Positions 58,020-64,000 of a stretch of DNA of 64,000 bases are shown in pieces. Position 1 is the first letter of the stretch. Every line of letters starts with the position of its first letter. The translations under genes were made by a program, and so were the position numbers. Origin of the DNA: Deltaproteobacteria bacterium (lineage in GTDB: Bacteria; Desulfobacterota; Desulfuromonadia; Geobacterales; Pseudopelobacteraceae); NCBI GenBank assembly GCA_021781535.1, contig JAJXWO010000001.1, forward strand, positions 124,001 through 188,000, in the 5' to 3' direction. The notes below the pieces were generated by a model, which did not search any database, had not been told where the DNA came from, and was given only the letters and a program-made list of their open reading frames with translations.

Positions 58020-58808
58020 ATGCAGCGCGTAAATTCTATCCCCAGTTGTCTGAAGATGGCGGCGATGTTCTTCCTCCTGTGCTTCTCCTTGCTTGCCCCG
58101 GTAACGGTATGGGCAGGACCGCCATTCATAACCGATGACCCGGAACCTGTAGAATTCAAGCATGGCGAACTCTACATCTCCTCCATCTACACGGACACCA
58201 AGGACGGAAAAACGGGGACACTGCCTCATCTTGAGGTAAACTACGGCGTTATCCCCGATATGCAACTACATCTTCTTGTCCCGTTTGCGTTTTCCCATCC
58301 AAACGGCGGGCCGACCTCTTATGGTTTGGGAGACACCGAGCTCGGCGTGAAAAGCCGCTTTATCCACGAGTCTGAAAATATTCCGCAGGTGGGCATCTTT
58401 CCTCTCGTGCATCTTCCCACGGGAAACAGCGACCGTGGTCTCGGCGGTGGGCATGTTTCGGCGTTTTTGCCGTTATGGCTGCAGAAAAGCTGGGGACCAT
58501 GGACGACTTACGGCGGCGGCGGGTACTGGATAAATCCGGGCACGGACAAGAAGAATTACTGGCAACTTGGTTGGCTTGTCCAACGGGAAATTACCAAAGC
58601 TCTGACATTGGGGACAGAGGTCTTCCACCTTGGTAAGCAAACGGCCGATGGACGCGACGAGACGGGTTACAACATCGGCGGGATAATCAACGTGAGTGAC
58701 GAGCATCATATCCTGTTCTCTGCCGGGGGCGATTTTGCAGGTGATACCAGGTTTGCGGCATATCTGGGGTACCAGTGGACATTCGGCCCGAGGAATGATG
58801 AAAAATAA
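58020..58808 (+). CDS. Outer-membrane beta-barrel protein (phenol-MetA-like family)
   Basis: The 262-residue precursor has a Sec signal peptide (about residues 1-32) ending VTVWA-GPPFITDDPEPVE. That mature start is typical of the MetA-pathway/putative transporter outer-membrane family. Alternating strands follow (HGELYISSIYTDTK, HLEVNYGVIPDMQLHLLVPFAF, SYGLGDTELGVKSRF), with GLGGGHVSAFLPLWL near the middle. GAAAGG precedes the ATG at 58020. Function unknown; passage of hydrophobic small molecules has been proposed for relatives. Confidence 0.8.
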   Translation: MQRVNSIPSCLKMAAMFFLLCFSLLAPVTVWAGPPFITDDPEPVEFKHGELYISSIYTDTKDGKTGTLPHLEVNYGVIPDMQLHLLVPFAFSHPNGGPTSYGLGDTELGVKSRFIHESENIPQVGIFPLVHLPTGNSDRGLGGGHVSAFLPLWLQKSWGPWTTYGGGGYWINPGTDKKNYWQLGWLVQREITKALTLGTEVFHLGKQTADGRDETGYNIGGIINVSDEHHILFSAGGDFAGDTRFAAYLGYQWTFGPRNDEK

Positions 58809-58889
58809 TAGGCTGATTATGGAAGTAACCTGCCTTCAAATTTTAATCCTTGTCAACCGTAAAAAGACTAAAAGACTATTTTTATCCTC

Positions 58890-58918
58890 TTGACAAGTGA
58901 AAGTTTGGCTGGTATTAC
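58890..58918 (+). promoter_or_regulatory. Sigma-70-type promoter of the peroxiredoxin gene
   Basis: TTGACA (58890-58895), a 17-base spacer, then TATTAC (58913-58918), 46 bases before the ATG. Confidence 0.65.
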
Positions 58919-58963
58919 AATTTCATCAGCTTTTACTTTTTTAAATATAAGGAGAACTACCCA

Positions 58964-59560
58964 ATGTGTCTTACAACTCTTGTAACAAAGGAAGCTCCAG
59001 ATTTTACTGCAAGTGCAGTAATGCCAGACAACAGCTTCGGTACCATAACTCTTTCAGCACTGAAAGGTAAATATGTGGTGCTGTTTTTTTATCCGTTGGA
59101 CTTCACATTTGTCTGTCCATCTGAAATCCTTGCCTTCAATAAAAAAATTGCAGAATTCAAGGAAAAAAATTGTGAACTTATTGGCGTTTCTGTTGACTCA
59201 AAATTCACACATCTGGCCTGGAAAAACACTGCCATTGAAAATGGCGGTATCGGGGACATCAAATATCCGCTGGTCGAAGACCTTAATAAAGAAATCTCAA
59301 AAGCCTACGGAATCCTCTTTGGTGGTTCAGTTGCCCTGCGTGGTCTGTTCCTGATCGACACCAAAGGTGTTGTACGCCACTCGGTGATTAATGACCTGCC
59401 GCTGGGGCGTAACGTCGACGAAGCTCTCCGTATGGTTGATGCTCTCCAGTTTCACGAAACACATGGTGATGTCTGCCCCGCTAACTGGAAACAGGGTGAT
59501 GATGCCATGAAGCCGACCGCCGAAGGTGTTGCTTCCTATTTGGCCAAGCACTCGAAATAA
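58964..59560 (+). CDS. 2-Cys peroxiredoxin (AhpC/Prx1 type)
   Basis: Reduces hydrogen peroxide and alkyl hydroperoxides in the cytoplasm. The 198-residue product has the peroxidatic Cys51 in DFTFVCPSE, the resolving Cys in GDVCPANWKQG (about residue 172), and the GGLG-like GGIGDIKYPL loop and C-terminal YLAKHSK helix of typical 2-Cys enzymes. AAGGAGA precedes the ATG. A sigma-70-type promoter is directly upstream and a short hairpin follows the stop. Confidence 0.95.
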   Translation: MCLTTLVTKEAPDFTASAVMPDNSFGTITLSALKGKYVVLFFYPLDFTFVCPSEILAFNKKIAEFKEKNCELIGVSVDSKFTHLAWKNTAIENGGIGDIKYPLVEDLNKEISKAYGILFGGSVALRGLFLIDTKGVVRHSVINDLPLGRNVDEALRMVDALQFHETHGDVCPANWKQGDDAMKPTAEGVASYLAKHSK

Positions 59561-59579
59561 AAATTGTTTTTAAAACCTC

Positions 59580-59609
59580 TTGACATTAAGAGGTCAACTT
59601 TTCTACTAT
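59580..59609 (+). promoter_or_regulatory. Sigma-70-type promoter of the T-box-leuA unit
   Basis: TTGACA (59580-59585), an 18-base spacer, then TACTAT (59604-59609). It overlaps the small CCTCTT/AAGAGG hairpin that follows the peroxiredoxin gene. Confidence 0.6.
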
Positions 59610-59615
59610 GTCAGA

Positions 59616-59852
59616 AATCGTAAAGGCAATGAAGAGGAGTAGTAACCATTTACGTGCTTTTCAGAGAGCCGGTGGCTGGTGCAAACCGGTAAGCATTGTG
59701 GTGAACTCGCCTTGGAGCCGCTCTGGTGAATAGGTAGTCAGAGTCGTGAGCCTGCGTTAAAGGCGCAATAAGGCCTGTTTTTCAGGCGAATTGGGTGGTA
59801 CCGCGGATGGTTCAAAACCTCTGCCCCAAATATGGGGTGGAGGTTTTTTTTG
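59616..59852 (+). ncRNA. T-box leader RNA controlling leuA (leucine specifier)
   Basis: The leader has the near-invariant T-box sequence AATTGGGTGGTACCGCGG (59789-59806), upstream AGAGAGCC... and GGTGGCTGGTGCAAACC elements of stem I, and GTGAACTCGCC, which places a CTC (Leu) codon at 59706-59708 as the specifier. A terminator follows: CCTCTGCCCC (59818-59827) pairs with GGGGTGGAGG (59834-59843), then eight T. Uncharged tRNA-Leu should favour readthrough into leuA. T-boxes are mostly Firmicutes elements, but leuA T-boxes are known in delta-type proteobacteria. Confidence 0.92.
59818..59851 (+). terminator. Terminator arm of the T-box
   Basis: Ten-base stem with a six-base loop AAATAT and TTTTTTTT. 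It competes with the antiterminator formed by the T-box bulge. Confidence 0.9.
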
Positions 59853-59916
59853 TCCATTAGATTAAAATTTTGTAAAATAAGCACTACGTCGCAGGACACA
59901 GAAAGGGGGACAGGCA

Positions 59917-61470
59917 ATGGCAAAAGCAGCGAAGAAAGATGACCGCACGATTATAAGAATTTTTGATACGACTCTGAGGGATGGGGAACAGGCACCGGGT
60001 AACAGCATGAATATTGAAGAAAAACTGCGGATCGCCAAACAGCTGCAGAGGCTGAATGTTGATATTATTGAGGCCGGTTTTCCGATTGCTTCCGAGGGGG
60101 ACTTCGAAGCGGTTAAAAAAATAGCTCAGAGCATCAAAGGTCCCGAAATTGCGGGGCTGTGCCGCTCAAGCGAAAAAGATATCGATCGTGCCTGGGAAGC
60201 GCTTAAATATGCCGGCGAAAAGGGACGAATCCATACGTTTATCGCCACCTCTGACATCCATATGAAATACAAGCTGCAGATGGAGCCGGCTAAAGTCCTC
60301 GCTTCAGCAATAAAGGCCGTCAAGCGTGCTGCTTCATATACCCCCAATGTTGAATTTTCCTGCGAGGATGCCGTCCGCACGCGTTTGCCGTTTCTTGCCG
60401 AAGTTGTCGAAGCCGTCATTGCCGCCGGTGCAACGACAGTCAACATCCCCGATACCGTTGGATACACTATTCCCTTTGAATATTTCAACATCATAAAATA
60501 TCTCAAAGACACGGTGCCGAATATCGACAAGGCGATCATTTCGGTTCACTGTCATAACGATCTGGGACTGTCGGTGGCCAACTCGATCGCTGCCATACAG
60601 GCGGGTGCCGGTCAGGTGGAGTGTACCATCAACGGCATCGGCGAACGGGCAGGAAACTGTTCGCTGGAAGAGTTCGTCATGATCCTGAAAACCCGGGGAG
60701 ACATTCTTCCCTTTGCAACCAACGTGGTAACTGAACAGCTTACGCCAGCCAGCCGTTTGTTAACCATGGTCACCGGAATTGCAGTGCAGCCGAATAAATC
60801 TATCGTCGGTGCGAATGCCTTTGCCCACGAGGCGGGGATCCACCAGCACGGGATGCTGATGGAAAAAACTACCTATGAAATAATGACACCTGAATCGGTC
60901 GGTCTCTCGGCAAGTGCCATCGTGCTTGGTAAACATTCCGGGCATCACGCGCTGCGCAAACGCCTTGCTGAATTAGGTCACGACCTGGATGATGAAAAGT
61001 TCCAGCGCACCTTTGACCGGTTCAAGGAACTGGCCGATTTGAAAAAAGAAATTTTTGACGAAGATCTGGATGCAATTGTCTCTGATGAAGTTCGGGAAGA
61101 AGACCAGTACAAACTGGATCATGTCACCGTCACATGCGGCTCGTTTGCTGTGGCAACGGCTACCGTTCAGATGGAAATTAACGGCGTCACCGTGCGTACC
61201 GCGGAACTTGGGGATGGGCCGGTTGATTCAACGTTCAAAGCCATCAAAAAACTGACAAAGTCCAAAGCAAAGCTTACTCAGTATAATGTCGGTTCAATTA
61301 CCGGCGGAACAGATGCGCAGGGTGAAGTTACCGTGAGGGTAAGCGAAGGAGACCATACTGCTGTCGGCAAAGGGGCTTCAACCGATATTATCGTCGCATC
61401 GGCCAAAGCGTATATCCACGCTCTCAATCGCTTGAACAATAAACAAAAACGGCTGACAGACGCGGTCTGA
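59917..61470 (+). CDS. leuA: 2-isopropylmalate synthase LeuA
   Basis: LeuA condenses acetyl-CoA and 2-oxoisovalerate, the first step of leucine synthesis. The 517-residue product has the HMGL-like barrel (FDTTLRDGEQAPGNSMN at about 16-32, HCHNDLGLSVANS, NGIGERAGNCSLEEFVM) and a C-terminal LeuA allosteric domain (about 400-500, LDHVTVTCGSFAVATATVQM...). The long C-terminal domain separates it from NifV. AAAGGGGGA precedes the ATG. The T-box leader supplies leucine control. It is monocistronic, with a terminator after the stop. Confidence 0.97.
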   Translation: MAKAAKKDDRTIIRIFDTTLRDGEQAPGNSMNIEEKLRIAKQLQRLNVDIIEAGFPIASEGDFEAVKKIAQSIKGPEIAGLCRSSEKDIDRAWEALKYAGEKGRIHTFIATSDIHMKYKLQMEPAKVLASAIKAVKRAASYTPNVEFSCEDAVRTRLPFLAEVVEAVIAAGATTVNIPDTVGYTIPFEYFNIIKYLKDTVPNIDKAIISVHCHNDLGLSVANSIAAIQAGAGQVECTINGIGERAGNCSLEEFVMILKTRGDILPFATNVVTEQLTPASRLLTMVTGIAVQPNKSIVGANAFAHEAGIHQHGMLMEKTTYEIMTPESVGLSASAIVLGKHSGHHALRKRLAELGHDLDDEKFQRTFDRFKELADLKKEIFDEDLDAIVSDEVREEDQYKLDHVTVTCGSFAVATATVQMEINGVTVRTAELGDGPVDSTFKAIKKLTKSKAKLTQYNVGSITGGTDAQGEVTVRVSEGDHTAVGKGASTDIIVASAKAYIHALNRLNNKQKRLTDAV

Positions 61471-61519
61471 CTCGAGTGCCGACCACCCAAGACGTTACAT
61501 GAAACGATAGGATAAAATG

Positions 61520-61558
61520 AAGGCCTGATGGGTAGTAGCCTGTCAGGCCTTCGTCATA
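61520..61558 (+). terminator. Terminator-like hairpin after leuA
   Basis: AAGGCCTGA (61520-61528) pairs with TCAGGCCTT (61543-61551). The U-run is poor (CGTCAT). Confidence 0.6.
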
Positions 61559-61565
61559 AGGGGGG

Positions 61566-64000
61566 TTATATCTTCACCGTCTTGTATAAAAAATTCTTGA
61601 ATCGGAACAACTGGCGTTGTTCCTCCACTTTTTCCAGGCCATCGGCAACAGCTTTAAGATAGTGTGCTACTGCCGGTAAAGTCTTGCCCGCCTTGGTGCG
61701 CGCTTTCTCAATAACCAACCGCACCGTTTCGCGCGAAATATCGTTCCGTGAGAACGGCTCGTAAATATCCGACCAAAAATCACCGCCTCCAGCAATCCTC
61801 GACAGTATTTCTCCTGCCAACTGGTCATCAAGATCATGGACGGCCGATTGCTTTTGTCGCACCTCCAGGCGTCCGGTCCCGGCGATAGCTTCCCTGATCG
61901 CTTCACCCGTGATGATACTTTTTCGTCTGAAGAACAGGGCTCGCAACAAAATACTGCGCAGCTCACGGATGTTGCCATTGTAATTGTGGCGCTTGAGAAT
62001 GTCTTTTGCTTCTTCAGTTAGATGCGGTGGCTGCTCCTCCGTTTCATTTTCGGCACGGTAGGTACGGTAAAGTTTACCCAGAAAATGGACCGAAAGATCA
62101 GGAATGTCTTCGCGGCGCTCGTTCAGTGACGGCAGGCGTATGGAAAGTTCAGAGAGGCGGTGGTAGAGATCTTCGCGGAAGCGGCCTGACGAGATCTCAT
62201 CGGCCAGATTTTTGTTGGTGGCTGCAACGAGCAAAACCCTGCTGTAGCGCTCGGTATTTTCTCCGAGCCTCATGAAACCGCCATTGTCGAGAAACCGCAG
62301 CAACTGCACCTGGGTCTTGGGATCGGCATCACCGATTTCATCAAGAAAGACGATGCCGCCGATGGTTTCTTCCAAAATTCCACGCCGATCAGTGTAGGCT
62401 CCGGTAAAAGCTCCTTTTTTGTGCCCAAACAGCTCTGAATAGGTCAAATCACCCGAATAAGCAGCTATGTTTGTTTTTTTTACCGGTAGTTCCCCGTTGG
62501 GGTTAATAGTGCGGCGATACAGTTCATTAAGTTTGTTGTACAGGTTATTAAAGAAGAATTCCTTGCCGGACCCGGTCTGGCCGGTCACCAGTATTGAGGG
62601 GAGGCCGATGGTCGCCTCCTGTAGAACATTGCGCGACCAGAATACGATTCGATTGAAAAGTGGTGGCGAAACGGTGTTGATAAATTCGACGATCTCCTGT
62701 GATTTTGGACTGTTGCCGATGATGTTACCCAGTCGATACGAAGAGACGTGGGGATCTTTGTAGGCAACATCTGTTGTGAGCCGATTGACTTCACCCTGAA
62801 GCCGCTCGATGCGCTGCAGATCGGATATGTGGCGTGCAGTCAAGGAGCCAATGACTTGTAATAAACGGCGATGCTCCTCACGGAAATAGTCGTACTGGAG
62901 TGAATTCAGGCAGATAACGGCAATTACTTCGTCGTCACAAATGATTGGCACGGCAATTTCGCTTTTCAGGAGGGCACTCATTGAGCGGTGGAAGCCTTCC
63001 CCCTGAAGTTCCGCCTCAACACGAGGAGTTATTTTCGACTGCTTGGTAAATGCGACGAACCCTGTCAGGCTCCGTGATTCCTTTGGCAGTTCGTTTCCGC
63101 CGACAACGAGAGGTGGAATATATTTTTTTAGCCACTCCTTGTTTTTGGCACCAATAATGGTACCGTTCTCGTTCTCTACCACCAGCCACCTGGCACCATC
63201 CCGTTCAACGACAACGGCAATGCTGCCGGTATCTGCGCCAATCAATTCGGTCGCCTTGGAAAGAACCCTGGTTAAAAATGGCTGCAGGCTTTCAGTCCTC
63301 TCATTCAGAAGATCACTGATTTCGGAAAGCACCCGGATTTCAAGATGTTCTCCACCAACTTCACTGATGACCTTTTCAACCATTTCTGCATGAGTCTGCA
63401 GTAACCCCATTTCAAAATCGTTGAACTGATACAATTCATGAGAGTAATAATTAAGCAGGCAGATTATACGTCGGGTTTCAGGATCAAAACGCGGCACAAC
63501 GTAGAGCGAGCGAAGCTCCAGTGATTCAGTCAATGCCCGTTTCTGCAGGTTGTGCTGGGTTAAATCGGGGATAAAAAGCGGCTTTAACAGGCGGTCGTCA
63601 GTAATCAGCCCCTGATCACTGATATAATTGGAAATCAGCGACATACCCTTGCGAAGATCCAGGGCTCCCAGCAGGTCATACTCTTTTTTCAGGTTTTCAT
63701 CAGCAGAATAGCTGGCGATGTTTTCCAGAGCACCTGCAACGCCGTCCTGATGGGTCGGCACCAGCACTGCCGCAAGAGAAACCTTCTCAATCAGTTTAAC
63801 AGCGGATCGTACCATCATTCCCGCCGCCTCACGCGCCTTGAACTTCTCGAGATGCCGGGCCAGATGGACCTGTTGGTGGTATATCCTTGCCTGGTCAAGC
63901 GGCTCAGCAATAATATCGGCCAGTTCAGCCAGTTGAGCTTTTATCGGGGCGCTCAACAGTGTCGCGGAGTTGTCGTGGTCGACACAGAGTACGCCAATCG
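61566..64000 (-). CDS. Sigma-54 activator with GAF domains (partial, N-terminus beyond window)
   Basis: The frame enters from the right edge: bases 64000-63957 read IGVLCVDHDNSATLL in phase with the rest, so a TTG at 63956 is internal. The visible 811 residues contain the end of one GAF-like domain, a helical connector, a second GAF domain (about 250-395), and an AAA+ sigma-54 domain with Walker A VTGQTGSGKEFF, the loop KKGAFTGAYTD (complete GAFTGA), Walker B GGIVFLDEIGDA and NKNLADEISSGRFR. No Fis-type helix-turn-helix is recognised; the C-terminus has NDISRETVRLVIEKARTKAG..., an atypical possible DNA-binding segment. Target genes are unknown. Confidence 0.9.
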   Translation of the reverse strand, partial: IGVLCVDHDNSATLLSAPIKAQLAELADIIAEPLDQARIYHQQVHLARHLEKFKAREAAGMMVRSAVKLIEKVSLAAVLVPTHQDGVAGALENIASYSADENLKKEYDLLGALDLRKGMSLISNYISDQGLITDDRLLKPLFIPDLTQHNLQKRALTESLELRSLYVVPRFDPETRRIICLLNYYSHELYQFNDFEMGLLQTHAEMVEKVISEVGGEHLEIRVLSEISDLLNERTESLQPFLTRVLSKATELIGADTGSIAVVVERDGARWLVVENENGTIIGAKNKEWLKKYIPPLVVGGNELPKESRSLTGFVAFTKQSKITPRVEAELQGEGFHRSMSALLKSEIAVPIICDDEVIAVICLNSLQYDYFREEHRRLLQVIGSLTARHISDLQRIERLQGEVNRLTTDVAYKDPHVSSYRLGNIIGNSPKSQEIVEFINTVSPPLFNRIVFWSRNVLQEATIGLPSILVTGQTGSGKEFFFNNLYNKLNELYRRTINPNGELPVKKTNIAAYSGDLTYSELFGHKKGAFTGAYTDRRGILEETIGGIVFLDEIGDADPKTQVQLLRFLDNGGFMRLGENTERYSRVLLVAATNKNLADEISSGRFREDLYHRLSELSIRLPSLNERREDIPDLSVHFLGKLYRTYRAENETEEQPPHLTEEAKDILKRHNYNGNIRELRSILLRALFFRRKSIITGEAIREAIAGTGRLEVRQKQSAVHDLDDQLAGEILSRIAGGGDFWSDIYEPFSRNDISRETVRLVIEKARTKAGKTLPAVAHYLKAVADGLEKVEEQRQLFRFKNFLYKTVKI

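Noticed and set aside
63954-63956. TTG as the start of the right-edge sigma-54 activator
   Set aside because: The frame continues upstream to the window edge with GAF-like residues IGVLCVDHDN, so the gene begins outside the window.

Overview
The window is a nitrogen-fixation and nitrogen-assimilation region from a Gram-negative anaerobe, most likely a member of the Geobacter group (Desulfuromonadia). The case rests on a fused nifEN gene, a short NifB without a NifX domain, many sigma-54 promoters of the TGGCAC-N5-xTGCx type, nif leaders that carry intrinsic terminators, a T-box leader on leuA, rubrerythrin, and abundant two-component and c-di-GMP genes. The species cannot be fixed from sequence reading alone.

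Layout. 1-7.6 kb: draG (runs off the left edge) lies divergent from nifB, followed by a GNAT gene, two small lipoproteins, a relic of a receiver-Hpt protein, nifV, a small Cys/Gly-tailed protein, an unknown 96-residue protein, a macro-domain-like protein and a glutamine amidotransferase. 7.7-10.5 kb: pabB-pabC fusion and an Asp/Glu racemase-family gene on the minus strand. 10.5-17.0 kb: molybdenum block with a porin, modE, modD and modABC. Three ModE-box-like palindromes and a relic of a molybdate-binding domain are visible here. 17.2-25.1 kb: nifH-nifD, then a SNF2 helicase on the opposite strand, then nifK with its own promoter; nifHDK is therefore split. Rubrerythrin and a second, very large SNF2 helicase follow. 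30.1-31.9 kb: wreckage of a type I restriction locus (hsdM fragment, intact rhuM-like gene, hsdS start joined to a metallopeptidase fragment). 31.9-36.9 kb: a DisA_N-like protein of unknown role, a hybrid histidine kinase and a rhomboid protease. 37.0-42.1 kb: nifEN, nifX, a nif ferredoxin, a second NifX-like protein and draT. 42.2-54.9 kb: an EAL/HDOD protein, a histidine kinase, amtB, an NhaD-type antiporter, an operon of outer-membrane protein-glnK-amtB, a Rieske protein, a cardiolipin synthase and a receiver-type sigma-54 activator. 55-64 kb: diguanylate cyclase, two Hsp20 genes, an outer-membrane protein, a peroxiredoxin, T-box-leuA and a sigma-54 activator cut by the right edge.

How it fits together. 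NifV makes homocitrate, ModABC brings in molybdate under ModE, and NifB, NifEN and NifX build FeMo-co for NifDK, with NifH as reductase. DraT and DraG should switch NifH by ADP-ribosylation of its Arg99, with GlnK and the two AmtB proteins reporting ammonium. No NifA is present. Five nif transcripts (nifB, nifV, nifHD, nifK, nifX) begin at sigma-54 promoters and then run into a terminator hairpin built on the shared sequence GGCAAxGxCGCC. This fits the antitermination control by an ANTAR protein (GnfR) described for Geobacter sulfurreducens. The same 12-mer also occurs between glnK and amtB.

The most interesting items are this shared leader, the split nifHDK operon, the macro-domain protein and small Cys/Gly-tailed protein in a Dra-regulated nif cluster, the ModE boxes in front of a porin, and the DisA_N-like protein that lacks the catalytic motifs.
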